From contig JANQPX010000030.1 in NCBI GenBank assembly GCA_028285265.1, positions 558,001 through 622,000 of the forward strand: a stretch of 64,000 bases of DNA. Reading direction: 5' to 3'. Positions within the stretch are counted from its first letter, which is position 1. Each line of letters begins with the position of its first letter. The notes under the pieces are model-generated. The model did not search any database, was not told the origin of the DNA, and was given only the letters and a program-made list of their open reading frames with translations. This stretch comes from Geminicoccaceae bacterium. Lineage in GTDB: Bacteria > Pseudomonadota > Alphaproteobacteria > Geminicoccales > Geminicoccaceae. This document shows positions 45,298 through 53,611 of this stretch, piece after piece. Made by a program: the position numbers and the translations under genes.

Positions 45298-45852
45298 TTG
45301 GGCGTGGGGTCTCAGCCTACCGTCGCTATCGACTGGTCGCGCGATGTCCATGCAGTCTTTCGCGCAAAGGGAATCCGGCAGATCGGAACCGTACCGGACG
45401 CCGGATTGACGGCATTACTAGATCGGTGTCAGGCGGATGAGACGATGCGTGTTTTGACGCTGACCCGTGAGGATGAAGGTATTGGCCTTGTTACGGGAGC
45501 CTGGCTTGGTGGTGAGCGCGCGGCGCTGTTGATGCAATCAAGCGGCGTCGGCAATGTCATCAATGCCTTGTCCGTGCCGTCCGTCTGCAAGACTCCCTGT
45601 CCGATGGTGGTGACCATGCGCGGTCAGTGGGGTGAGACTAATAGCTGGCAGGTGCCTATGGGGAGTGCCGTGCCAGGTGTTCTCAAGGCAATGGGCGTTG
45701 TCTGTTATCCCGTTGATCGCGCTGAGGAGGTGGGTGAAGCGGTTACCGCAGCGACCGACATGGCGTTTTCTGGTGGTATGGCGACGGCCGTGCTGATCGG
45801 CCAGCGCATTATCGGGGCTAAGGTCTTCGATAGTGGGAGTGATCCATCATGA
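45298..45852 (+). CDS. Thiamine-diphosphate decarboxylase alpha subunit, sulfopyruvate/phosphonopyruvate type
   Basis: A 184-residue protein with the fold of the pyrimidine-binding half of a two-subunit ThDP decarboxylase. LTREDEGIGLVTGAWLGGERAALLMQSSGVGNVINAL contains the conserved glutamate that activates thiamine (E in REDEG) and the SSG motif (key parts given: REDEGIG, LMQSSGVGN). ISWQVPMG-like and RGQWGE segments match sulfopyruvate decarboxylase alpha (ComD). A TTG start at 45298 is chosen because GGGGAGG stands six bases before it; a GTG at 45304 is weaker. It overlaps the beta gene by four bases (ATGA). Confidence 0.8.
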   Translation: MGVGSQPTVAIDWSRDVHAVFRAKGIRQIGTVPDAGLTALLDRCQADETMRVLTLTREDEGIGLVTGAWLGGERAALLMQSSGVGNVINALSVPSVCKTPCPMVVTMRGQWGETNSWQVPMGSAVPGVLKAMGVVCYPVDRAEEVGEAVTAATDMAFSGGMATAVLIGQRIIGAKVFDSGSDPS

Positions 45853-46442
45853 AGCTCAGCGTTCGCGATAGCGACCTTTTTGATCGCCGCTCACTCGTCG
45901 CTGATCTGCTGAAGGAACGAGGCGAGACTCTGGTGGTTGGCGGCTTGGGCGCTTCGACATGGGATTTGGCTGCGGCCGATCTCGATGATCGAAATGTCTA
46001 TCTTTGGGGTGGGATGGGACTTGCAAGTTCGATCGGTCTCGGCCTAGCGCTTGCGCAACCGTCGAGACGTATTTTGGTGGTCACCGGCGATGGCGAGATG
46101 CTGATGGGTGTTGGATCTCTTGCAAGCATCGCTTGCGCTGCTCCAACGAACCTTGCCATTCTTGTCCTCGACAATCAGGCGTTTGGTGAGACCGGCAAGC
46201 AAACGGGTCTGACCGCTGGTCCGACCGATATCGTTCACATGGCGAAGGGAGCGGGATTTGCTTCAGCCCGGATCGCGCAGCCCGCCGATCTGCCTGATCT
46301 CAAAGCGCTTTTGTTTCGGGCTGATGGTCCTGTTCTTGCGGTTGCGCGTGTTGCGCTTCGCGATGACCCACTTGTTCTGCCGACCAACAATGGCGCGCTT
46401 ATGGCGGCCCGATTCCGTTCCGCATTGGGTCTCGCTGGCTGA
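45849..46442 (+). CDS. Thiamine-diphosphate decarboxylase beta subunit, sulfopyruvate/phosphonopyruvate type
   Basis: A 197-residue protein that carries the diphosphate-binding half: VVTGDGEMLMGVGSLASIA with the GDG motif (80-82) and ILVLDNQAFGETG (D108-N109) closing the Mg-ThDP site. WGGMGLASSIGLGLALAQP precedes it, as in ComE and phosphonopyruvate decarboxylases. With the alpha subunit it would decarboxylate a 3-substituted pyruvate, for example 3-sulfopyruvate to sulfoacetaldehyde. No phosphonate mutase gene (ppm) is near, which makes the sulfonate reading more likely than phosphonate. The convergent Ldh-family gene could supply sulfopyruvate. Confidence 0.8.
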   Translation: MKLSVRDSDLFDRRSLVADLLKERGETLVVGGLGASTWDLAAADLDDRNVYLWGGMGLASSIGLGLALAQPSRRILVVTGDGEMLMGVGSLASIACAAPTNLAILVLDNQAFGETGKQTGLTAGPTDIVHMAKGAGFASARIAQPADLPDLKALLFRADGPVLAVARVALRDDPLVLPTNNGALMAARFRSALGLAG

Positions 46443-46501
46443 GGCCCTTGCGCAAGAGATCATGGTTGTCGGTTCGACTTGGCATCCGAGACACCATCGA
46501 T

Positions 46502-47578
46502 TTAGCGCGGCGAGGGCATGACAACACCAAGGCGTTCGGCGTGCGGTGCTAGGTTGTCCATAATACCGGGATGGAGCTGAAGGCCGCTTTGTAGAGCATG
46601 CCTTTTTCGTGCGAGGGCGCCGTCGCCCGGCAGCCTTACGGAATCATGGCCTGGTGCTGGCGGTGTCGCGCGGCAAGCTTCCGCGATCCAACCAGTTTGC
46701 TGGGTAAATTCGGAAAGACCGCCAAAGGCTGCTGGATCAAAGGCTTGGATAAAGACTGAAGCCCCCCAACTTGCCTTGCCATCCGCCCGACCAAAGCCAC
46801 TGAGCCCTTGCGTGAGGGCCTCGATCATCAAGGCGAGGCCATAGCCTTTATGTCCGTATTCAAGGCCGCCAATCGGTAGGATCGTGCCAGGCGGATCGGT
46901 GAGGATCGCGGACGGATCATCCGTTGGATTGCCGTCCGAATCGAGCGCCCAATGTCCGGGATAGCGTTGCCCTTGGTGTTTCAGCCGCGCCGTCATTCCG
47001 TTGGTGGTGATCGAGGCGCTGATGTCGATCAGTATAGGGTCGTTTGCTGTAGGAATACCGATCGCAATCGGATTGGGTGTAAAGACGGCTTGCTTGCCGC
47101 CAAAGGGAGCAACACTGCATTCGGATGGATCGGAGCTCGCAATGATAGCCATGCATCCTCGTTCTGTCGCGCGCGTCAGATACGCCGCGAGGCAGCCGAT
47201 ATGGTGGCTTTTGCGGATAACGATCGTGGCGCTGCCATGAGTTTTGGCGCGATCAAGCGCGAGATCGAGTGCTGTCGCCGTGAGCCAGACGCCCGAGAGA
47301 CGTTGGCCATCCCATGTGATCACGGCACCATGGTCGCTGAGCGTCTTGGGATCGCCGCTCACTGTCATCAGACCGTGTTCAATACTGTCAAGATAGGCGC
47401 TAGCGAGCTGAAGGCCGTGGGTATCATGTCCCATAAGGTCCGCCTCGACGAGGGATGAGCCGACGACGAGCGCACGGTCCGAAGGCATGCCGGCCATTTC
47501 GAAGAGGTGCGCTGAGAACTGAACGAGATCGGCAGCGTTATATCGTGGCGGGGTCATTGTTGTCATCGTCCGGTCCAT
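46502..47578 (-). CDS. Ldh-family (malate/L-sulfolactate-type) NAD(P)-dependent dehydrogenase
   Basis: A 358-residue enzyme of the MDH2/YlbC family, which oxidises or reduces 2-hydroxy acids such as sulfolactate (ComC), malate or ureidoglycolate, or cyclic imino acids. ATIVIRKSHHIGCLAAYLTRA carries the conserved active-site His. DPILIDISASITTNGM and LEYGHKGYGLALMIEALTQGL are family landmarks. The GTG at 47584 and an ATG at 47566 are alternatives to 47578. It converges with the decarboxylase pair; the ComC possibility is suggested by that neighbourhood only. Confidence 0.82.
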   Translation of the reverse strand: MDRTMTTMTPPRYNAADLVQFSAHLFEMAGMPSDRALVVGSSLVEADLMGHDTHGLQLASAYLDSIEHGLMTVSGDPKTLSDHGAVITWDGQRLSGVWLTATALDLALDRAKTHGSATIVIRKSHHIGCLAAYLTRATERGCMAIIASSDPSECSVAPFGGKQAVFTPNPIAIGIPTANDPILIDISASITTNGMTARLKHQGQRYPGHWALDSDGNPTDDPSAILTDPPGTILPIGGLEYGHKGYGLALMIEALTQGLSGFGRADGKASWGASVFIQAFDPAAFGGLSEFTQQTGWIAEACRATPPAPGHDSVRLPGDGALARKRHALQSGLQLHPGIMDNLAPHAERLGVVMPSPR

Positions 47579-47870
47579 CTTCACGGGAAAGGCGGCATTG
47601 CTCAGACGCTATCATAGCAGATGCTGCAAACCGACAAATCGATGGTCAGGTTGTATCGTCGATCATTGGACATGACCGTGGATGACAAGCGCTCAGTCAG
47701 GGACCATTACGCTGTTCGCGATCAATGTTCGCCGCTTTCTTGACTTTCGTGGCAATCTCGCGCCTTTATTCGCGATTAGACATTCAGGTCAGTGAAGAAC
47801 CTGAGTCGGGAAACGCACGCCAATTTATGTCGGGGCCATCGTGGCAAGAGCCAATCCTTTAGTGGAGCCG

Positions 47871-48674
47871 ATGAACACATCGCTTCGGCGTCGAGTCGAG
47901 CTGTTCGGAGTTTCGATCGATGCCGTGCGGATGGACGATGCCGTCCGTCAAGTATGGGGCTGGATCGAGGCGCCATTTTCAGGCTGCCACTATATTGTGA
48001 CGCCGAATGCTGACCATACCGTCATGCTGCAGGAACATGCTGGCCTGCGCGCGGCCTATCACGGTGCCGATCTGGTTTTGGCCGATGGTTTTCCGGTCAT
48101 TTTGGCATCGAGATTGCTCGGTCGCCGATTGCCGGAAAGGGTGGCAGGCTCCGATCTGGTGCCGGCACTGTTCGCTGAAGCCGATCCTGAGCGACCACTC
48201 CGCACCTTTTTGCTGGGGGCTGCTCCTGGCGTGGCAGAACGCGCTGCCAAGCGTATTCAGGAATCCTATCAGGGCGTCGACGTCATTGACACGTACAGCC
48301 CGCCCTTTGGCTTTGAACATGACGAGGTTGAACAAGAGCGGATCTTTTCGCGCCTTCGTGCGGCCAAGCCTGATGTTCTCGTGATCGGCCTTGGTGCACC
48401 AAAACAGGAAGTCTGGGTGCACACCCATCGCGATAAAATCATGGTCCCTGTGGCGCTTTGCGTTGGGGCGACGATCGACTTTCTCGCTGGCGAGAAGTCA
48501 CGTGCGCCAAAATGGCTCCAAAACCTTCACTTGGAATGGTTTTATCGCATGATGAGCGAGCCACGGCGGCTGATCAAACGTTATGCAAGGGATGCTTGGG
48601 TCTTTCCGCAGTTGGTCTGGCGGGAGTGGCGCACATCGGTGACCAAGACGCACAAGCCGATCGATCGTCACTGA
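47871..48674 (+). CDS. WecB/TagA/CpsF family glycosyltransferase (GT26)
   Basis: A 267-residue transferase moving a sugar such as N-acetylmannosamine(uronic acid) or glucose onto a lipid-linked acceptor. The family core ADGFPVILASRLLGRRLPERVAGSDLVPALF begins near residue 77 and is intact (parts: ADGFPVILASRLLG, ERVAGSDLV). VLVIGLGAPKQEVWVH and LCVGATIDFLAGEKSRAPKW are further hallmarks. An in-frame GTG at 47841 extends it; the ATG at 47871 with GGAG four bases upstream fits family N-termini (RRVELFGVSIDAV). It faces the second Wzc-type gene end to end (convergent). Confidence 0.88.
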   Translation: MNTSLRRRVELFGVSIDAVRMDDAVRQVWGWIEAPFSGCHYIVTPNADHTVMLQEHAGLRAAYHGADLVLADGFPVILASRLLGRRLPERVAGSDLVPALFAEADPERPLRTFLLGAAPGVAERAAKRIQESYQGVDVIDTYSPPFGFEHDEVEQERIFSRLRAAKPDVLVIGLGAPKQEVWVHTHRDKIMVPVALCVGATIDFLAGEKSRAPKWLQNLHLEWFYRMMSEPRRLIKRYARDAWVFPQLVWREWRTSVTKTHKPIDRH

Positions 48675-48774
48675 GAAAACGCACACACCTTGAGCTAGTG
48701 GCCATCAGCTGTCCTGCAGACAGCATGTGCCGGATCGGTTGTCGGTCGCGCCATCCGATCCGGCTGATACGGCT

Positions 48775-50952
48775 CTACTCGGTGTAGTATGCAGCCGTGT
48801 CCTGATAGTACTCCATCGGCGCTTTATAGCCCTGTGACGCTGCCCCCTTGATGTCGACATCAGTCAAGATGATCTCCACCCTCGGTGTGCGTTCGGCCAA
48901 CGGTTTAATGAGATCGCGCACATAAGAGAGCTTGGTGTGTTGCCAGCGAGTGACGAACAGCACCATGGAGCTCTCTGCCGCGACCAAGAAGGGATCCGCA
49001 AGGGCGGCTACCGGTGGCGTATCCAAAATGACGGTATCGAAGCGGCCACGAAGCGTGTCGAGGAGTTCACGGATGGTCTGGGTATTCCAGCGATCTGGAT
49101 GGGTCAGCTCGCCCGAACCAGCCGTGATCGTATAGAATTCACTGCCCTGAGGGCGTTTGCAACGAAGGGGTTCGGTGCCCTCAAGCCAGTCTGAAAGGCC
49201 GGCGATCCGTCCGAGCGCGGTATGCACATGGATCTTGGGACGGCGGAAGTCGGTGTCGACCAAGACAACCGATCGGCCGGTATTGGCAACGACCTCAGCA
49301 AAGCAGAGCGACATTGTCGTCTTGCCATCACCGGGTTGAGCAGAGGTTAGCATGACGGTGTGCTGATCATCTGGGATCGTCGCTACGGTCTGACGGTAGG
49401 CGTTACGCACACTCGCCGAGAAGTGGGCGTAGGGTTTGGCAGTGATGAGATGATGGAGGTTGTCAATTTCGTCCCGACGGGCGCCGCCTTCTCGCCTTGG
49501 AATGATCCAGACCCCGGTGTTGGGTGCGATCGTCTTGAGATCTTCGGGGTCACGAATGACACGCCTTGAAGCTTCCCGCAGCATGGCGACCGAGCTCGAC
49601 ACCAAGAAGCCACCGACCAAACAGACCAGGCCTAGAAGTGTGCGTGGTGGTCCAGACGGATTCGCTGGGATTTCTGCGCGCGAGACGACACGTAGCTCGT
49701 TAGGTTGTGCGCGAACATCTTCGCGTGCCGCCACTTGCTGTAAGCGGCCGAGAAATCCTTCTAGAACCTCATTACCGATGCGCGCTTCTTTTTCAAGATC
49801 GCGCAGTTCAACGCCGCGAAGGTTGGCGTCAGCCAACTCTTGCTCTTGCTGTTGCAGCACTTGCCTTAGCGCAGCAACACGCTGTTGTGCGCTTGCTGAC
49901 TGATTGCGGAAGCCCGCCACAATGTTCTCGATGGCATTGTCGAGGGAGCGCTGGGTCAGTGAGATCTGCTCTTTCTTGGCGACCAACAGGGGGTGATTCT
50001 GCCCATAGGTCGCCTCGAGGTCGGCAAGCTCCGCGCTGAACTCGGTGATCTGCGCACGCAGGTTGACCACCGGATCGGAGTCGGCAATCTCGGTCACGGC
50101 AAGCGGGTTGTTGCTGCGAAGCGCGGTTTCAATCGATTGAACTTTGGAACCGAGCGCAATGCTATCAAGCTCGGCTTGGGTCAGTTGTGTTTGGGTCTCC
50201 GTGATCTTCTGCTCGATGAGACGACTGCCGCCACTTTGCAAGAGGCCGGAGTCACGCCTAAACGCTTCAACAGCTTCATCAGCCGCGGAGGATTTTTCGC
50301 GGAGGGTCGCCGCCTGTTCGACCATCCACTGAACGGCATCATTGCCAATGGCGAGTTGTTCCTCGCGCTTCACATTGACATAGGCTTCGGCGAGTGCGTT
50401 GGCGCCGGCCGCAGCAAATTCGGCGTCACCATGGCTGTAGGTCACCTGAATCAGACGGGACCGTCCCAGAACTTCGACATCAATACTGCGGGAGTAGGCG
50501 AGATGCTCAGGCGAGAGACGTGACGCCAATCCACCAGCGCTGTCGCTGACCTCGGCGTCATTACTGTCTTGCCACAAGTCCGATGGGATGGCGGCTGCAA
50601 CGGAGGATAAAAGGCCCCCTGAGTCCTCTTCTGGGCTGTAGAGTCGTATTCCATTATCGCCGAGATCTTTCACCGCTCGGCGAATCACATCGGCACTCCT
50701 AATCAATTCGACATGATTAAGGAGCGATTCGGCATCGAGCGCTGCGTCCTCCAAAATGGCTTCAGCTTCGGGAACGTTTAGCCCGCGATCATTCACGACG
50801 AGCATCGCCGAAGCCGTATACTCGTCTTCCTTCAAGCTAATAAGACCGACGCCAAAGAGTGTGATGATGAGCGTGCCGATCATCACGAAGTACTTTTGCG
50901 CCAATATTGCCCGCGCCAATTGACCGACGTCGAGTTTCCAGTCGTTGATCAT
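48775..50952 (-). CDS. Second polysaccharide co-polymerase/BY-kinase (Wzc type) with tyrosine-rich tail
   Basis: A 725-residue inner-membrane protein with the same plan as the protein at 6230: N-terminal Wzz domain with a helix at about 20-40, periplasmic coiled coil (about 200-400), second helix at about 437-457, then the kinase. Walker A SAQPGDGKTT (537-546), A' VVLVDTDFRRP (562-572), B FDTVILDTPP (638-647). The C-terminal tail has Y709, Y715, Y716, Y722 and Y723, a proper autophosphorylation cluster, unlike the first paralogue. A tyrosine phosphatase gene is not in the window. It follows the polymerase/ligase gene after a 747-base gap on the same strand. Confidence 0.93.
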   Translation of the reverse strand: MINDWKLDVGQLARAILAQKYFVMIGTLIITLFGVGLISLKEDEYTASAMLVVNDRGLNVPEAEAILEDAALDAESLLNHVELIRSADVIRRAVKDLGDNGIRLYSPEEDSGGLLSSVAAAIPSDLWQDSNDAEVSDSAGGLASRLSPEHLAYSRSIDVEVLGRSRLIQVTYSHGDAEFAAAGANALAEAYVNVKREEQLAIGNDAVQWMVEQAATLREKSSAADEAVEAFRRDSGLLQSGGSRLIEQKITETQTQLTQAELDSIALGSKVQSIETALRSNNPLAVTEIADSDPVVNLRAQITEFSAELADLEATYGQNHPLLVAKKEQISLTQRSLDNAIENIVAGFRNQSASAQQRVAALRQVLQQQEQELADANLRGVELRDLEKEARIGNEVLEGFLGRLQQVAAREDVRAQPNELRVVSRAEIPANPSGPPRTLLGLVCLVGGFLVSSSVAMLREASRRVIRDPEDLKTIAPNTGVWIIPRREGGARRDEIDNLHHLITAKPYAHFSASVRNAYRQTVATIPDDQHTVMLTSAQPGDGKTTMSLCFAEVVANTGRSVVLVDTDFRRPKIHVHTALGRIAGLSDWLEGTEPLRCKRPQGSEFYTITAGSGELTHPDRWNTQTIRELLDTLRGRFDTVILDTPPVAALADPFLVAAESSMVLFVTRWQHTKLSYVRDLIKPLAERTPRVEIILTDVDIKGAASQGYKAPMEYYQDTAAYYTE

Positions 50953-51699
50953 GAAGAGAGTTCTCTCCGGCCTAGAGATGTTGCCGCCGACGACAAACTA
51001 TGCGCCCTCATCGGGGACTTGGGCCGCTAAAATCACAACCATCACGGCCTCTCCACCCCATCCCGTGCTTTCGCGCATCACGTCGACATCGACCCAGCTA
51101 TCTTGGCTCATTTGGCGGATCTGCACTCAGTCGAGGCTTGCCATCTGGCAACCTTCCCGAGCAAGGCTATGTCCCCTAATGCCAATTCGCCAGTCTAGAA
51201 CCAGCGCTGCCAAATTCTGCACAAGCCAAATTCTGGCAGTCCTAATCGCCAAAGAACGCTTCGCAACAACACAGGTGCAAAACGTGGTACTTGATGTCTT
51301 CGTATGAAGCAAGGTCAGGCGTGCGGAATCGATCATATTATCCATTAGCCGCAAGGTTTTGTCTTGGCGTTTATTATCTTCTTATGGTTGAATTTTGCTG
51401 TTAATATTGAGGTACGGGCCGTCATTGTCACGATCGTCGAAGGGGCTTTCCACGATCGGCACGTGGCGGGATGAAGAGAACGCAGAAAGCTCTCATGACC
51501 GACAGTCGGCAAAATGAGGTAACACGTACATCGCTACGCAACGATTGGGTCGGTGGCGTCTCTCAGCCTAATCCCTGGTGATCCCAACAACGGCTTGAAG
51601 GTGCGTGAGTTTGGCGCGTTGGTTCCGGGCGACCCGATCCGCTTGTCGGAAGGTCGTTTGACCAGGTTGAACTTCGGTCTCTCTTCGCGGCAGCCAAGG
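50953..51699. other. Long leader interval upstream of the second Wzc gene
   Basis: About 750 bases between the polymerase/ligase stop and the Wzc start, both on the minus strand. No gene is supported. It holds the tandem repeat at 51209-51235 and an AT-rich stretch at about 51355-51410 that could carry the minus-strand promoter of the Wzc gene. Confidence 0.5.
51209..51235. repeat. Tandem repeat upstream of Wzc gene
   Basis: GCCAAATTCTG occurs twice, at 51209-51219 and 51225-51235, sixteen bases apart from start to start. A related GCCAATTC is at 51181. The copies lie about 260 bases upstream of the second Wzc start, a possible binding site for a regulator. Confidence 0.45.
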
Positions 51700-53073
51700 T
51701 CAAATCGGGCGTGCACCGTAGACGGGCGGTCCGGCCGGCAGTTGGTCGTTGGCTGCCTCCTCATGCTGCTTGCTCAGGCGCGCCGTAAGCGCCCGCGCGC
51801 AGCCGGCGATGGCGATAAAGATCATCCAGAACGAGGTATGTCGGAGCATGAGGAGGGATTCAGAGGCGCCGATTGTCAGGTAGAGAAACGTACAGAGCAC
51901 GATTAGCACGGCCGGAGCGAGTTCGGCATAATACCGCGCCAGGACAATCCCGCGAAATATCATGGAAGCGATGATACCGACCAGCAACAGCACCCCAGGT
52001 AGGCCGAGCGCGACGAACACTTCAAGCCAAGCATTATGCGCTGACCCGATGCCCCAAGCGACGCCAAATGGAGCGCCCGGACTGTAGTCACCAGACCAAA
52101 ACGCGTCATAACCATATCCGGTAAATGGCACGTCCATGCCAAGCCTGAGAACGAATTCCCAAATCTTGGTTCGGCCTGTCAGCGAGGGATCACGTCCCAA
52201 GAAGAGCAGGATGTCCTCATAGGTGAAGTAGAGCAGCAGGGCTACATGCCAGACAATGGCGAGAATGCTCAGGGTGATGACGGCACTTCTAAGCGCGGCG
52301 CCACGCACCATGTGCACGGCGATAAGGCCAGGCAGCAGAACAAATAAGGCAATAAGCGCGGTTTTCGATGTCGTGGCGACGATCCCGAGAAGCGCAGCGG
52401 TGATAAGGGTTAGGACGACGGGGCGCGATAGAGCTTGGGCATACCAAGCGGCAAAGAAGATGGCCATTGCAAACGCAAGCTGGCGGCCCATGCCGTTCTT
52501 ATGAAAAAACGCCCCTCGAAAGGAACCTGCATGGTCTCCATCCGAGTGAATGGCAAATTCTGGGAAAACAGCGACATAGGCGAACCCGATGGCAATCAGC
52601 ACGGCATAGCAATAGGCGAGAAAACGAAGCATATCGTTGAAGTCAAAACGAACGAACAAATACACACCCATCAACGATGTGATCGTGAGCGCGATGGCGC
52701 GGCGCTGGGTCGTATCGGGATCGACGGACCAAAAGATCGAAAACCAGACAAGCAAAAGCAAGGCTGTGATCGGCCAAACAGCAGCGATACCCAGGGTCAT
52801 CTTGCGCCAGTTCAGGACCGTCAGCCCGACGACGATGAGATACGCCATAAAGTAGACATTACGGATCTGCGGCTCGAAAGGCAGCGTCTCTTCTGTCGTC
52901 TTTAGGTCTGCCGGGATGCCGAGCAACGGATAATGAAAATTCGTGCCTGAAAGAATGATAAACGCGACGGCAGCCAGAGCTATTTCGGCAACACGCAGCA
53001 TAGCGATCCTCAGAAAATTTTGGTGGTTCAATGCCGAACGCTCGCCGCGAGATCGGTTCGGCAGGTTTCTCAT
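51700..53073 (-). CDS. O-antigen ligase / polysaccharide polymerase family (WaaL/Wzy/ExoQ type)
   Basis: A 457-residue polytopic protein with about ten to twelve hydrophobic segments and one large periplasmic loop. The family part near 280-330 (TGRTKIWEFVLRLGMDVPFTGYGYDAFW, cited in part: GRTKIWEFVLRLG and FTGYGYDAFW) and the GSAHNAWLEVFVALGLPG loop are typical of O-antigen ligase/polymerase proteins of exopolysaccharide systems. It would join repeat units flipped by Wzx. It belongs to the second polysaccharide locus, upstream of the Wzc-type gene on the same strand. Whether it is polymerase or ligase cannot be decided by sequence alone. Confidence 0.88.
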   Translation of the reverse strand: MRNLPNRSRGERSALNHQNFLRIAMLRVAEIALAAVAFIILSGTNFHYPLLGIPADLKTTEETLPFEPQIRNVYFMAYLIVVGLTVLNWRKMTLGIAAVWPITALLLLVWFSIFWSVDPDTTQRRAIALTITSLMGVYLFVRFDFNDMLRFLAYCYAVLIAIGFAYVAVFPEFAIHSDGDHAGSFRGAFFHKNGMGRQLAFAMAIFFAAWYAQALSRPVVLTLITAALLGIVATTSKTALIALFVLLPGLIAVHMVRGAALRSAVITLSILAIVWHVALLLYFTYEDILLFLGRDPSLTGRTKIWEFVLRLGMDVPFTGYGYDAFWSGDYSPGAPFGVAWGIGSAHNAWLEVFVALGLPGVLLLVGIIASMIFRGIVLARYYAELAPAVLIVLCTFLYLTIGASESLLMLRHTSFWMIFIAIAGCARALTARLSKQHEEAANDQLPAGPPVYGARPI

Positions 53074-53455
53074 AGCTGAACTTTAACGAAAATCCCAGCG
53101 GTTCTGCTGACTTTCCAGGTCAAGCCGGTGATTAACAGCACGTGATCCTCGACATTCCCTCATTTGCGCGAGGAAATTTCTGCTCGGCCGGCGATCGTTC
53201 AGAAAGCATTCAGGAATCTGTGGCTAAAAAGCAAGGGACGGTTGCAAGGGAGCAAGATCAGTCTGTCGTTGACGGGTTGAGAGCTGCTCAAAAGCGGCCT
53301 TAAAGGCAGAAAGAGATCAGGGTTTTGGTTAGTGTGCTTTTTGAACAACGAAGTGTTTCGTTTTTGACACAAATTGACTGCTTCGCTCTATTCAATCCCG
53401 AAGCACCACGGCTATAAGACAGACACACAGTTCGACGAGGGAAGGAAACAACGTG
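53074..53455. other. Divergent intergenic interval upstream of polymerase and secreted-peptide genes
   Basis: About 380 bases with no supported gene. It contains a plausible plus-strand promoter at 53364-53392. A 15-of-17-base repeat, GTTAGTGTGCTTTTTGA, is at 53328 and has a near copy at 54123. Confidence 0.4.
53364..53392 (+). promoter_or_regulatory. Candidate sigma-70 promoter
   Basis: TTGACA (53364-53369), 17 bases, then TCTATT (53387-53392), which matches the -10 consensus at four of six places. It is about 64 bases before the ATG of the small secreted-peptide gene. Confidence 0.45.
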
Positions 53456-53611
53456 ATGCGACGCCTTATTCTTCTGGGAATTCTCGCTCTTGCTTTCACT
53501 TGCGCCATCTCGTTGACCGTGCCCGCGCATTACAGCCATCAGGGACCGGCCTCGATCAGCGATCGGCTGTTGCAGATCGACCATGGTCAGCTAAACAATC
53601 CGTTCGGCTGA
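53456..53611 (+). CDS. Small secreted peptide (51 residues)
   Basis: A 51-codon gene. The product begins with MRRLILLGILALAFTCAISL, a textbook signal peptide: two arginines, a hydrophobic core, and likely cleavage after VPA. About 27 mature residues follow (HYSHQGPASIS and a helical end LLQIDHGQLNNPFG). AAGGA nine bases before the ATG is a fair ribosome site and a TTGACA promoter precedes it. Its Cys16 does not form a lipobox. It lies between the polysaccharide polymerase and the pot-type operon on the plus strand. No family is recognised. Confidence 0.5.
   Translation: MRRLILLGILALAFTCAISLTVPAHYSHQGPASISDRLLQIDHGQLNNPFG

Noticed and set aside
50945..51307. 120-codon plus-strand frame before the Wzc2 start
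   Set aside because: Overlaps the Wzc2 start on the other strand, Ser/Thr-rich without domains, poor start context.
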